Shown: positions 48,215 through 56,816, counted from the first letter of the stretch. The stretch: 64,000 bases of DNA from Rhodanobacter sp. 67-28 (GCA_001898415.1 MKTU01000020.1:45179-109178); one strand, 5' to 3'. Numbers and translations are program-made. The notes: generated by a model from the letters alone, not told the origin.

Positions 48215-49458
48215 GGGGAGGAAACTCCGGCAACGGCCGTCATCTGTTCGATGTCGGCCAGCAAGGTGTGGTAACGGACGGCCGCGTCGATCTGCGCATT
48301 GCGCAGTTCGAGCAAGGTGCGTTGCGCCTGCGAGAGCGCCACGAAACTGAAGTGCCCGGCGTCGAAGCCTTTGCGGGTCAGGGCCAGCGCGTTTTCGGCC
48401 TGCGGGATCATGCGGTCGCGATGGGCCTCGAACGCCGTGCGCGCGTGGAGCAGTTCCTGGTAGGTCGTGAACAGGCGCTGGCGCAGGTCCGCCTGTTGCG
48501 CCTGTGCGCGCGCCTCGGTTGCCTCCGTCTCGGCCGCGACGCGGGCCACGTCCAGCGCCGAACGGGAGGGGCTGCCCAGCGGAAACGAGACGCCGGCGAT
48601 CAACGCGGTGTCGTTGAACAGCGACAGCCGCCGCACACCCACGTGCACGGTCAGATCCGGCTTGGCGCCCGCCGCCGCGAGGCGGCCACGGGCCTCGGCC
48701 GCACGCGTGTCCAGGTCGAGGGCGCGCAGGGTCGGGCTATCAGGAAGACGTGCAACCAGGTCGTCGTACGGAGCAACCGCCGGCAGGTCGAACAGGTCGC
48801 CGTCCGCGCCGTCGAAACTTGGCTCGGCGACGTTCCACAGCGCGGCAAGCGAAACCTTGGCGCCGGCCAATCCGTGCGCAGCGTGTTCGACCTCGATGTC
48901 GGCCTGCTCTTGCGCAATTCGCATCAGGTCGAGCTCGGACTCGGGGCTGCGCCCGGCTTGCACCCAGCAACGCACGGTCGCGGTCAGCTCACGGGCGAGG
49001 GCGAGGTTCTGCGCTGCCACGCTGGCACGTACCTGGTCGGCAAGCACTTCGGTGAAGCGGCGACGGGCTTCGGCGGCCACGTCCAGGCGGCCCTGCTCCA
49101 GTGACGTGCGCGACCGCTGGATGTCGATCGCGCCGACCGCTTGGCGGGCTTCGCGCTTGCCGCCGCGTTCGATCACACGCCCCAGCCGTAGCGTGGTTTC
49201 AGCGGCATGGATACCGGAAACCGAACCGGTACCGCCGACGTTTTCCACGTCCGCGCCCACCACCCAGGGGGGCGCCAGGCCAGTCAGCTCGGCCTGCCGC
49301 TCGGCGGCAACGGTCATGTGGTCACCGGCACGGATGGCCGGGTTGTGCGCAAGGGCGCGGTCTACTGCCTGGGGCAGCGTGAGCACTTCGCCTGCCACCA
49401 CGGGCATGGCAAGCCCACCTGCCAGCAGCAGGAGGCACCAACAACGTATAGAAAGCAC
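48211..49458 (-). CDS. czcC: CzcC, outer-membrane channel of the RND pump
   Basis: 415-residue TolC-like outer-membrane factor. Signal peptide (about 1-22), two OEP repeats (LTLPQAVDRALAHNPAI at the start; long coiled-coil helices such as EATEARAQAQQADLRQRLF). GTG 49458 follows GGGAG by 6 nt. First of czcCBA. A His-containing small periplasmic gene lies 65 bp upstream. Confidence 0.94.
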
Positions 49459-49523
49459 GACGATCTCCCATCGAATGAGTCAACGATTCCGCGGCCGACA
49501 GGCGGCCGGAGGGGGCGTTGCGA

Positions 49524-49919
49524 TCAGACGATGGGTGGGCGGTACAGAGGGGTTTGGGGGTTGTCTGGCGCGGACCTGCCGCACCAGGCCGGGCAGCGTT
49601 CCCGCAGGACGATCGGGTGGAACAGATCAAGCCACATCGACGGCAATGTGGCTGCCGCCCCAGTTAGGTAATGCACGTGGCTGTGCGGCATCTCGGGAAG
49701 CGTGGCGCCATCTCCGTCCGTATCCGCGTCATCGTGATAATGATCTGCGGAAACGTCGCCCATAAGAGCCGCAACCGTCTCGTGCACACCGTCATGACTG
49801 TGCACTACCCATTTCGGCATGGATGCAAAGGTCACGACCGCCAGCAACAGCAACAGCACCGCTCGCAGCGCGACGGGATGGCGCCGTTGCAGATGGCGAA
49901 TGGTGTTAAGAGCCGACAT
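49524..49919 (-). CDS. Small His/Asp-rich membrane-anchored protein upstream of czcC
   Basis: 131 residues: basic start, one hydrophobic segment (ALRAVLLLLLAVVTFASM), then a His/Asp-rich periplasmic part (VVHSHDGVHET, DHYHDDADTDGD, MPHSHVHY). It occupies the position of CzcI/CzcN-like accessory genes before czcCBA, but I do not see clear sequence identity with CzcI. ATG 49919 is preferred to an upstream TTG. A metal-binding or regulatory role is inferred. Confidence 0.65.
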   Translation of the reverse strand: MSALNTIRHLQRRHPVALRAVLLLLLAVVTFASMPKWVVHSHDGVHETVAALMGDVSADHYHDDADTDGDGATLPEMPHSHVHYLTGAAATLPSMWLDLFHPIVLRERCPAWCGRSAPDNPQTPLYRPPIV

Positions 49920-50144
49920 GGTCGCCAACTATGGCAGATCGCCAGGCTATGGCAACCACCCTTCGGCCGCGTGTACGTGGCGGGTTCGTCATTGCCTTGT
50001 TACGTACGCACCACCGATCGCACGGGAAGCTTCGTGAAGGCCGACCGGCTCGCCGACACCTTCCATCCGAAGCGACGCGGTCATCTGGGACGACAAGCCA
50101 CGAGATGAGCACGCACGCGCCGTGCAGGGGCGCGTGCGCGGTGC

Positions 50145-50387
50145 TTACTTCTTGGACTTCTGCGTAAGGACACTTCCGGCCAGCGTCCGCGTGGCCGCGG
50201 AGGTACGGCCGTCGTTCAACGCCTTGGCTGCGGTCGTGGCCGTCGTCATCGTCGACTGCTTGGTGGTGTGTACCTGGGCCAAGGCACTGCCCGCCAAGGA
50301 CTTGGCGGTCTTGCTGGCGCCTGCATCACGCAGGACCGTGGAGGCGATACGGGTGACCTTCGAACCGGACTGTTCACGCTTGGACAT
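50145..50387 (-). CDS. Small basic protein, end of the higBA operon
   Basis: 80 residues, Lys/Ser/Thr/Ala-rich: STVLRDAGASKTAKSLAGSALAQ and later SAATRTLAGSVLTQKSKK, that is, two copies of a degenerate AxxLRD..TxxxAGSxLxQ unit. Probably helical. AAGGATCC precedes the ATG. It lies 74 bp after the unknown 159-residue gene. Related small proteins recur in integrative elements; function unknown. Confidence 0.65.
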   Translation of the reverse strand: MSKREQSGSKVTRIASTVLRDAGASKTAKSLAGSALAQVHTTKQSTMTTATTAAKALNDGRTSAATRTLAGSVLTQKSKK

Positions 50388-50461
50388 GACGGATCCTTTT
50401 TTCGCGGCTGAAAGGAGACCGGGCGCGCCGGTCGCGACTGCGACGCGCCCGGGAATAAAGC

Positions 50462-50941
50462 TCAGGCCACCTTGCGCAACGGCTGCTGCAACTCGGCCAC
50501 GTCGAGCGTGAAATCCAATGGAATCTGGATCGACTCGACCGGGTTCCGCTTGTCGTTGTAGACATCCACATCGGTCTTGAGCTGCAAGCAGTCGCCCACG
50601 ATCTGCTGGCGCCGCTGGGCGAAAGAGCGAACAAAATGGCTGTGGGGGGCGTTGGGATCGTCCAGGTCGGCCCACAGCGACAGGGTCCGGTTGCCGCGCT
50701 TGTGGGCGGCGGCATGCTTGGCTCGGTAGCGACGGCCCTGCGGGTCGGTCCGGTATTCCTCGCGGAACACTTGGGCGATGTCGGCGGCAATGGCGTCGAT
50801 GATGGTCTTGGGGTTGGGCTTATGGAGGCCGTTAAGCAGGGCCCAGGCAGCCACCTCATGCGGATCCAGGGGACCTTCCACCCCGGACTCGGCCTGGTAG
50901 CGCTCGACGTAGTTTTTCACTTGGCTGGAATAGGCGGACAT
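50462..50941 (-). CDS. Hypothetical protein after the HigBA genes
   Basis: 159-residue soluble protein: helical N-terminus (SSQVKNYVERYQAESG, DPHEVAAWALLNGL), a basic middle with KHAAAHKRGNRTLSLWADLDD, and a C-terminal strand-rich part. Starts 12 bp after the higA stop, so it is in the toxin-antitoxin operon. No family recognised with confidence. Could be an additional partner of the antitoxin-peptidase. Confidence 0.75.
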   Translation of the reverse strand: MSAYSSQVKNYVERYQAESGVEGPLDPHEVAAWALLNGLHKPNPKTIIDAIAADIAQVFREEYRTDPQGRRYRAKHAAAHKRGNRTLSLWADLDDPNAPHSHFVRSFAQRRQQIVGDCLQLKTDVDVYNDKRNPVESIQIPLDFTLDVAELQQPLRKVA

Positions 50942-50953
50942 AAAAACCTCTCT

Positions 50954-52066
50954 TCAGTCGGTGTGGACCACGCCCCAACCATCGGTACGGGCGGAGCTGG
51001 TAACGAATGAACGCACCTTGGCTTGGTGCTTGCGAAACAGGTCGTAGCGACGCAGATGTCGCTGCAACTGACCCGCCACCAAGCCTGGATGGATGGCCAA
51101 GCGCTGAGCGAACCGCAAGACACGTTCTTCCTTGAAGAAGGGTGCCACCCGAGCGATGAAACCATGCAACTCGTCCTGCTCGACACAAAACTCCGCCGCG
51201 GCGCGGTTGGCGAGCTGTTCTTCCTCGTTGATATGGTGAGCCGGCTCCGACTCGATTTCCTGATCCAGGATGTACTCATCGTGTCCGTGGCGCTGCAGGA
51301 CATGCTCCAGCTCGTGGCGCAGCACGAACCAGAAGTTGTCGATCCGATCCAGGCGCAGCGTCATCGCGACCACGGGCTGCTCATCGGCCAACCAAAAGCA
51401 GGCTCCATCGATCTTGCTGCCGGCAATCGGCTCCACGATCACGAAGCGCACGCCACACTCGTTCAGGATGCGCGCCACGTGTCGGGTTTCCTCCGGCGCC
51501 GTGCGCAATGCCGACAACCGTGGCAGCGCCTTGTGCAGGCTTGCTTCACTGTACGGGCCGGTGATCAGTTCGCTGGCCACCTGCCGGGCGCGGTACAGCC
51601 AAGCGAGTTGTAGGCTGCTCGGGGCGGCTTCCGTGTCGGTCTTCCGGGCTGCATGGGCAAACACCATGGGCCCATCCAGCCGCTCGATCTTGAAAAACTC
51701 CAGGAACTGCTGCTCCAGGACATCGATATTCTTGCTGGCGGTGATCCAGCCACGCTTGATCATTTCCCGGACCGGGAAGCGGCTGTACAGGCCAGCGCGG
51801 CGCGCAATGAGATCATCGGCACCGCGAACCTTGGAGAGCTGATACTGGCTCTCCAGGTTCATCCATACGTCCGCGCCGGTGCCCAACGACTCGCCGAGCT
51901 GAATCGCCGTCTCTGGCGTGATCGCCTTCTTGCCGGCGATGATCTCGTTGATCAGGCGTACGGGCCGGCCGATGATCTCGGCCAGTTCGGTCTGAGTCCA
52001 ATTCCGAGCCTCCAGCTCCTCACGGAGGAATTCGCCCGGCGGAAAAACTTCGGGGAATGTAGTCAT
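50954..52066 (-). CDS. higA: HigA antitoxin fused to an ImmA/IrrE metallopeptidase domain
   Basis: 370 residues. N-terminal HigA-type HTH (about 5-85): FPPGEFLREELEARNWTQTELAEIIGRP, INEIIAGKKAITPETAIQLGESLG. The C-terminal IrrE/ImmA domain (about 190-320) has the zinc motif HELEH in VLRHELEHVLQRHG with a downstream Glu-rich helix. ATG 52066 with GAGGAC upstream. It lies 17 bp after higB, giving the toxin-first HigBA order. It should neutralise HigB and bind the palindrome upstream; the peptidase could make it stress-responsive. Confidence 0.9.
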   Translation of the reverse strand: MTTFPEVFPPGEFLREELEARNWTQTELAEIIGRPVRLINEIIAGKKAITPETAIQLGESLGTGADVWMNLESQYQLSKVRGADDLIARRAGLYSRFPVREMIKRGWITASKNIDVLEQQFLEFFKIERLDGPMVFAHAARKTDTEAAPSSLQLAWLYRARQVASELITGPYSEASLHKALPRLSALRTAPEETRHVARILNECGVRFVIVEPIAGSKIDGACFWLADEQPVVAMTLRLDRIDNFWFVLRHELEHVLQRHGHDEYILDQEIESEPAHHINEEEQLANRAAAEFCVEQDELHGFIARVAPFFKEERVLRFAQRLAIHPGLVAGQLQRHLRRYDLFRKHQAKVRSFVTSSARTDGWGVVHTD

Positions 52067-52083
52067 GACGTGTCCTCGGGGGT

Positions 52084-52380
52084 TCAGTGGTAATCGGCAA
52101 TGGAGACAATGACGACCAACTTCCCGCGGTCGTCTTCTTGCAGGCGCAGGATCAGCCGCCACTGGTCATTCAGACGCATGGAGCGTTGACCATCGCAATC
52201 GCCCTTGAGCTTTTCGTAATGCAGGGACTTCATGACATAGAACGTGCGTTCGTCGACCGCGGCCCGGATGAACTGCAGGCGTTTGCGGAAGACCTTGACC
52301 AGGGCACCGTCGAGTCCGGCGGTATATTTCGGGTCCTTCTCCAGCCGCTCCAACGAGGGGTCTTCGAACCGGACTTCCAT
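52084..52380 (-). CDS. higB: HigB-type mRNA interferase toxin
   Basis: 98 residues of the RelE/HigB fold: MEVRFEDPSLERLE, VFRKRLQFIRAAVDERTFY, LHYEKLKGDCDGQRSMRLNDQWRLILRL, IVSIADYH. The basic SMRLNDQWRL strand and the terminal DYH are the family's RNA-binding and catalytic parts. ATG 52380. First gene of the operon. Cleaves mRNA on the ribosome when HigA is lost, so it would stabilise the transposon or its former plasmid. Confidence 0.92.
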   Translation of the reverse strand: MEVRFEDPSLERLEKDPKYTAGLDGALVKVFRKRLQFIRAAVDERTFYVMKSLHYEKLKGDCDGQRSMRLNDQWRLILRLQEDDRGKLVVIVSIADYH

Positions 52381-52408
52381 GCCTGACGATTACCTCACTA
52401 TGTGTCTT

Positions 52409-52423
52409 TTACACTAAGTGTAA
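52409..52423. promoter_or_regulatory. Palindromic operator upstream of higB
   Basis: TTACACT-A-AGTGTAA, perfect 7-bp arms around one base, 28 bp before the higB start in an AT-rich stretch. Position and symmetry fit the HigA operator. Confidence 0.7.
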
Positions 52424-52569
52424 TAGTACGCAACTTGGTATGCAACTCGATCGGCCGCCATGGCTGGCAAACGCTCCGGCAGGTCGACCGCTTGGGCCTT
52501 GCCGGAGACACTCCCGCGCGAAGCGAGGTTTCGTACCAGGATGGGGCGCCTCACCGCCCCCTCGCCGGG

Positions 52570-52604
52570 CTTACACGGGATAATCCAACATTATCCCGTG
52601 TAAG
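52570..52604. repeat. Perfect 15-bp inverted repeat, candidate recombination core or operator
   Basis: CTTACACGGGATAAT and its exact complement ATTATCCCGTGTAAG around CCAAC. Viewed as a tyrosine-recombinase core, it is two 14-bp arms (ending GGGATAA / TTATCCC) around a 7-bp centre. It lies between higB and the KfrA-like gene inside the transposon. No T-run follows, so a terminator is unlikely. Confidence 0.75.
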
Positions 52605-52643
52605 AAAATGCTCTCAGCCGCACTTGACTTGTTTCCATTTCTG

Positions 52644-52664
52644 TACGTAAGTACGTATTACGTA
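52644..52664. promoter_or_regulatory. Triple TACGTA operator upstream of the KfrA-like gene
   Basis: Three copies of the palindrome TACGTA at 52644, 52652 and 52659, about 30-50 bp before the start codon and downstream of a TTGACT at 52624. KfrA proteins of IncP plasmids repress their own promoter through short palindromes, so this is the likely autoregulatory site. Confidence 0.65.
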
Positions 52665-52695
52665 ATATGGTATGGAATACATAGGAGAGAGACCG

Positions 52696-53724
52696 ATGGC
52701 ACGTGCAGGGCTCTACAAGACCGAGGTCAAGAAGGCACGCGACAGCTTGGTCGCCCAAGGGCTACGACCGTCGATCGACGCCGTACGGGCCGCGCTCGGC
52801 CACACCGGTTCCAAGTCCACCATCCATCGCTACCTCAAAGAACTGGAGGCCGAGGAAGGAACGGAGCGTGGCCGGGGCGCCCCGATCAGCGACGCCCTAC
52901 AGCACTTGGTGGCCCAGCTGGCCGCACAACTGAAAGAGGAGGCCGAGGCGCGAATCGTCGAGGTCCAGGGCGCGTGCGACACGGCACTGGCTACGAACGC
53001 TGCGGCAGCGGCCGAGCAGGCGAAGGAGAACCGCGCGCTGAGCAATCAGCTGCAGCGCACGGAGGTCACTCTGCAGGATGAACGCCATGCCCACGCGGCC
53101 ACTGCAGCTACCCTGCAGGAGGCCCGAGCCCAAGGAATCGCGCTGACCGAACGCGTAGCCGGTCTCACGACACAGGTACAGGCATGGGAAGAACAGGTGC
53201 GTTCGCTGGAGGAGAAACATCAGCACGCCCGCGAGGCGCTCGAGCACTTTCGGCGCTCGGCCAAGGAACAGCGCGAGCAAGAACAGCAGCGGCATGAGCA
53301 CCAGGTCCAGACGCTCCAGGTGGAACTGCGCCAGGTGCAGGATCTGCTCGCCAGCAAGAACCAGGAGCTGCTCCAGCTCAATCGCGACAACGTGCGCCTC
53401 ACCGAGCAGTTCGGCCAGAGCGACAAGGCGCTACGTACCTTGCGGCGCGAGCACGACAAGGTGACGGCGCTTGCCCAAGAGGTGCCGGCACTGCAGTTGG
53501 ACAATGAAACGCTCCGGCGTCGCCACGCGGAACTGATCGCCGAGCGCGATGCGCTGCAAAGCCAATTGACGCGACACGAAGCCGACTGGCAGGCTGAGCG
53601 CGCCGCGTGGCAAGAGGAGCAGCGTGAACGCAGGCGGCAGATGGAACGCCTGCAGGCGATCGAATCCATGCTGGCGCAGCTCAAACCCGAGCAAGGACCC
53701 GAACAGGGAGCACCGGCCGTTTAA
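52696..53724 (+). CDS. kfrA: KfrA-like coiled-coil DNA-binding protein
   Basis: 342 residues. N-terminal KfrA_N DNA-binding domain (about 1-110): YKTEVKKARDSLVAQGLRPSIDAVRAALG, GSKSTIHRYLKELE. The rest (about 110-340) is one long Gln/Glu/Arg-rich coiled coil. KfrA family members are plasmid-borne autoregulators implicated in stable inheritance. ATG 52696 with AGGAGAGA upstream. Suggests that this part of the transposon came from a plasmid. Confidence 0.88.
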   Translation: MARAGLYKTEVKKARDSLVAQGLRPSIDAVRAALGHTGSKSTIHRYLKELEAEEGTERGRGAPISDALQHLVAQLAAQLKEEAEARIVEVQGACDTALATNAAAAAEQAKENRALSNQLQRTEVTLQDERHAHAATAATLQEARAQGIALTERVAGLTTQVQAWEEQVRSLEEKHQHAREALEHFRRSAKEQREQEQQRHEHQVQTLQVELRQVQDLLASKNQELLQLNRDNVRLTEQFGQSDKALRTLRREHDKVTALAQEVPALQLDNETLRRRHAELIAERDALQSQLTRHEADWQAERAAWQEEQRERRRQMERLQAIESMLAQLKPEQGPEQGAPAV

Positions 53725-53733
53725 TTCGCGTCG

Positions 53734-54354
53734 TTACCGCCCAAGCAGCGGTTTGAACTGGTGACCATGGCACCGCTTGTACTTGCCACCGCTGCGACAT
53801 AAACAGGGGTCGTGATCGCGCAACCCTGACGCGAGCGATTGCCCTAGAAACTGCTGCGCTAAAAGGAGGGGTTCGATCTCGTCCGCCGGTACGCTGACGT
53901 GTCCGTATTGCGACGCCCGCTCGCCACGGTTCATCACGATTGTCTTCAGCTCTGCCGCCCGGATGAAATGGCGGATGAGTTGGTCATCGCGAAGCGGCAG
54001 ACGCACGTTGTCTACCACCCGGCCGGTGTAGCAGCGGCGTGGGTCGGGCACGAAAAGAATTCGGGTTTCGCCCTGCGGCTTGGGCGTAACGTCAACCATC
54101 GCGCCCTCAGGCGAGAGCCAAACCGCATGGAACTCGGCCTCGATCATCACGTGGGGCCACTCCCAGAGTTGCCAGCCGCAGAGCATGCGGCCGCCAGAAC
54201 GAGCGACTTTGGCTTCGACATTGGGGAAACATTCGTTGGCCGCAGCATCAGCTTCAGGCCGTACCGCTAAGTAGACCGCCTGGCCACCGGGGGTCACCTT
54301 GTCGACCAGCCGTCGAACTGCGCGCGAGACATGGGAAGGTGTCGTGGTGTGCAA
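53734..54354 (-). CDS. SEC-C motif protein
   Basis: 206 residues. Body with PGGQAVYLAVRPEADAAANE, WQLWEWPHVMIEAEFHAVW and a C-terminal SEC-C zinc motif DPCLCRSGGKYKRCHG (Cys-x-Cys, Cys-His), like the end of SecA and many accessory proteins. The start appears to be TTG 54354, with GGAG 5 nt upstream; no ATG lies near the N-terminus. Convergent with the KfrA-like gene, whose stop is 9 bp away. Function unknown. Confidence 0.8.
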   Translation of the reverse strand: MHTTTPSHVSRAVRRLVDKVTPGGQAVYLAVRPEADAAANECFPNVEAKVARSGGRMLCGWQLWEWPHVMIEAEFHAVWLSPEGAMVDVTPKPQGETRILFVPDPRRCYTGRVVDNVRLPLRDDQLIRHFIRAAELKTIVMNRGERASQYGHVSVPADEIEPLLLAQQFLGQSLASGLRDHDPCLCRSGGKYKRCHGHQFKPLLGR

Positions 54355-54417
54355 AGTCGCTCCAATGCTAGAAAAACAGGAACCCGTCCCTGCATCGTAC
54401 GCACCCTTGACTCAACA

Positions 54418-54555
54418 ATGGAGACTCTAGATAAAAAGCGTCTGGCGGACGTCGAAGACCAGAGGCGGCGCGAGGCGCGCCTAAGCGCGATCGAGCAGTT
54501 TCTCGGCCGGTTAAAATCCAAAGAACCGGCCAGCGCGTCGCCTGAGCCGGACTAA
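54418..54555 (+). CDS. 45-residue peptide resembling the KfrA C-terminus
   Basis: Short charged helix: METLDKKRLADVEDQRRREA then RLSAIEQFLGRLKSKEP. The segment RRREARLSAIEQFLGRLK parallels RRQMERLQAIESMLAQLK at the end of the nearby KfrA-like protein, so it may be a duplicated tail or a partner binding the same coiled coil. No strong ribosome site. Its stop codon lies in the stem of the following palindrome. Confidence 0.45.
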   Translation: METLDKKRLADVEDQRRREARLSAIEQFLGRLKSKEPASASPEPD

Positions 54556-54590
54556 GCGATCGGCCAGCCACAGGGTGGCCGATCGCTTAG
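54552..54590. terminator. Perfect 15-bp stem-loop
   Basis: CTAAGCGATCGGCCA and its exact complement TGGCCGATCGCTTAG around a 9-nt loop. The left arm contains the stop of the 45-codon gene. No T-run follows on either strand, but stem stability suggests a terminator, or a protein-binding palindrome near the transposon end. Between here and the right terminal repeat (54591-54724) I see no gene. Confidence 0.6.
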
Positions 54591-54724
54591 GAGAGCAGAT
54601 GGAACGCGGCGAAGCCCGGCCCGACATGCGGGTCCCGATTGTCAATATGGGCAGGGGTGGCAACTCTGTGCGCGCCCTTGGCTGGCCGCCGCGGCCCAAG
54701 GCTGAATCTCTCTGTAGTCAATCA

Positions 54725-54771
54725 CTTGCAAGCGGAATTGCCGCTTTTTGAGCGAATCCCTGCCAACCCTC
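54725..54771 (-). repeat. Right terminal inverted repeat of the transposon
   Basis: Reads inward (minus strand) GAGGGTTGGCAGGGATTC, an A-run after GCTC, GCGGCAATTC and ends GCAAG. 37 of 47 positions match the left repeat, with mismatches concentrated in the inner 10 bp. Confidence 0.88.
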
Positions 54772-54776
54772 CGTGC
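54772..54776. repeat. Target-site duplication, right copy
   Basis: CGTGC directly outside the right terminal repeat, identical to 28830-28834. From here to 55021 there is no gene I can support; this is the original leader region of the DUF3309 gene. Confidence 0.85.
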
Positions 54777-55021
54777 GGTTGTCGTGAGCGCGGCGTGACT
54801 CAAGTGCGAGCTACGCCCGCCACCCCGCCGCGAGAGAGCCCGCGGCATGACGAAGCAAACCGTCGTTCACCCCATCGTCATCCGCGCGAAAACGGGGTCA
54901 TGTTCAGCCCTTCCGCCGCGACGCATCGTTGACGGCCCTTGCACCGGGACGCTGCGAAGGTGCAGGCGTCGCGATGCCGTCCGCGATCTCCGCAACTCCT
55001 CGTGCACAAAGGAATACGAAC

Positions 55022-55183
55022 ATGTCGATTTCACTGCTGGTGCTCATCGTTCTCGTCATCCTGCTGATCGGTGCGTTGCCGACCTGGGGCTACAGCCGCT
55101 CCTGGGGTTATCGTCCGACCGGCGGCATCGGCATCATCCTGCTGATCGTGCTGGTGCTGTGGTTGCTTGGCGTTTTCCACTGA
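55022..55183 (+). CDS. DUF3309 family small membrane protein
   Basis: 53 residues: a hydrophobic helix (LLVLIVLVILLIGALPTW), a Gly/Tyr/Arg turn (GYSRSWGYRPTGGIG) and a second helix (IILLIVLVLWLLGVF). This helix-WGY-helix layout defines DUF3309. AAAGGAATAC precedes ATG 55022. Such small proteins are often stress induced. Before the transposon inserted, it was divergent from the DJ-1/PfpI gene. Confidence 0.88.
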   Translation: MSISLLVLIVLVILLIGALPTWGYSRSWGYRPTGGIGIILLIVLVLWLLGVFH

Positions 55184-55371
55184 GCGCCCCGCCGACACCG
55201 TGATCGTCCTGGCCAAATCGGTGTAACCCGTGCGCGCGGCGGCAGAGTGCCAGGACTGCCTGCCAGGGCGCCGTGCCACGCAGACCGCACCGGGACTCGG
55301 GATTTGCCCGGGGAAGACGCTGCCGGAGAATCGAGTATCCGCAGCCCCGGGCAACGAGCGGTGAGCCGGCA

Positions 55372-55839
55372 TCAGCGCAGCGGTTCAGCGGCCCTGTCGC
55401 CCTGGCAACGGATCGGCCCGCCGTCGCGGCCGCGAGCCTGGGTGAAGCTGGAGCCGCGGCGGTTGATCACGATGCCGTTGGCACATTGCTGGTTGGCGTC
55501 CAGCAGGTAACTGGCGGTGACGCGCTGCGCCTCCTGCTGCTGGCGCTGCAATTGCACGGCGCGGCGGGCCTGGTATTCGCGCGCCTGGTCGGCGACCTGG
55601 CGGTAATTGCTGGCCAGCTCCTCGCGACGCTGGCGCAGGTCGCGCTCCAGTTCGTCGTGGCGCTGGCGCGCACTGGCACGGGCTTGTTCGGCCTGCAGCG
55701 CGGCGGCGCGCTCGGTTTCCTGGATCAGCTCGTCGGCATGGCGGGCGGCAAGCCAGCGCGACACCCCGTTCCAGCCCAGGATCGCCACGACGAGGGCGGC
55801 GACAGCGGCGGCGATTTTCCAGCGCAAGGCAATCGTCAT
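55372..55839 (-). CDS. Membrane-anchored coiled-coil protein, unknown
   Basis: 155 residues: one N-terminal helix (ALRWKIAAAVAALVVAILGW), a Glu/Arg/Gln-rich coiled coil (about 35-105) and a C-terminal part with two Cys (NQQCANGIVINRRGSSFTQA ... PIRCQG). It lies 23 bp downstream of zipA on the same strand. No family recognised; the layout suggests an envelope-associated accessory protein. Confidence 0.75.
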   Translation of the reverse strand: MTIALRWKIAAAVAALVVAILGWNGVSRWLAARHADELIQETERAAALQAEQARASARQRHDELERDLRQRREELASNYRQVADQAREYQARRAVQLQRQQQEAQRVTASYLLDANQQCANGIVINRRGSSFTQARGRDGGPIRCQGDRAAEPLR

Positions 55840-55862
55840 GGCTCCCGCTCCCGCGCGGCGAT

Positions 55863-56816
55863 TCAGCGACCGAAGATGATTTCTTCACCCTCGTGGTCAC
55901 GGTCCCAGCCGCGCAGCTGGTCGCGGATGTGCGCGATACCCTGCCGGCCGAGCGCATTGCGCTCCTCATCCAGTACCTGGCCGTCGAGCAGCTCGGCCAG
56001 TCGCTGCGCGGTGGGCAGCATGGCGTCCCAGGCGTCGAGCGCGGGGACCGGCCCGGGCAAGGTCATGAAGAAACTGACGCCGGAGGTCTGCAGCGCATCC
56101 AGCCGGGCCAGGTCGAAATTGCCCGGCTTGAGCATGTTGGCGACGCTGAAGATGGGGCCCAGCTCGCGCTTGCCGTCCACCAGGCGGTGATAGATGCCCA
56201 TGTCGCCGAATTCCAGCCCGGCCTTTTCGGTGGCGACGACCAGATCCGGTCCGTTGAAACGCGCGCCATCGCGCGCCACCACGAACAAGGTGACGATGCG
56301 TTCCACCGGCGTGTCGGCCGGGCGCCGACCCAGCTCCGAGCGCGGCACCGGCTTGGTGACAGGCGGCGCCGGTGCCGGTGCCGGTGCGGCGGCGGGCGCT
56401 TCGGCGGCGGGTTCGGCGGGCGCGCGCAAGGTATCCACGATCGAGGCGGCGTGGCCGGCCAGGCGTTCGGTCAGGCGCTCGGCCGGCTTGGCCGCATGGC
56501 GTTCGCCGGAAAGCGTGGCGCCCAGGCGCTCCAGTTCCTCGCGCAGGCCGACGTCGAGCTCGCCTTGCTGCGGCGTCGCCGAGGTGTCGCCCAGGCTGAA
56601 GGCCGGGTCGTCGGCCAGGCTGGAGCCGCCCATGGTGGGCTCGCGCCGCGCGTGTCCGTGCGTGTGCGTATCGCCCGCTGCCCTGCGCTTGCCCTGCTCT
56701 TTCCGCGGCTGGCCGAACAGCCAGATCAGTGCCAGCACGACCAGCCCCACGATCAGCATCGGAATGCCGACGGCGGCGTTCCACGCAAAGGCAAGCAAAG
56801 GTTGCACGGTCATCAT
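55863..56816 (-). CDS. zipA: ZipA, cell division protein
   Basis: 317 residues. N-terminal membrane anchor (GIPMLIVGLVVLALIWLFG), a basic stretch, a long Pro/Ala linker (about 60-180), and the C-terminal FtsZ-binding domain (about 185-315): ERIVTLFVVARDGARFNGPDLV, GLEFGDMGIYHRL, GVSFFMTLPGP. ZipA tethers FtsZ to the membrane and is restricted to gammaproteobacteria, which supports the taxonomic call. Starts 7 bp after the smc stop. Confidence 0.94.
   Translation of the reverse strand: MMTVQPLLAFAWNAAVGIPMLIVGLVVLALIWLFGQPRKEQGKRRAAGDTHTHGHARREPTMGGSSLADDPAFSLGDTSATPQQGELDVGLREELERLGATLSGERHAAKPAERLTERLAGHAASIVDTLRAPAEPAAEAPAAAPAPAPAPPVTKPVPRSELGRRPADTPVERIVTLFVVARDGARFNGPDLVVATEKAGLEFGDMGIYHRLVDGKRELGPIFSVANMLKPGNFDLARLDALQTSGVSFFMTLPGPVPALDAWDAMLPTAQRLAELLDGQVLDEERNALGRQGIAHIRDQLRGWDRDHEGEEIIFGR

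Noticed and set aside
54847..55203. 118-codon frame overlapping the DUF3309 gene
   Set aside because: Different frame from the clear DUF3309 protein and of random composition.
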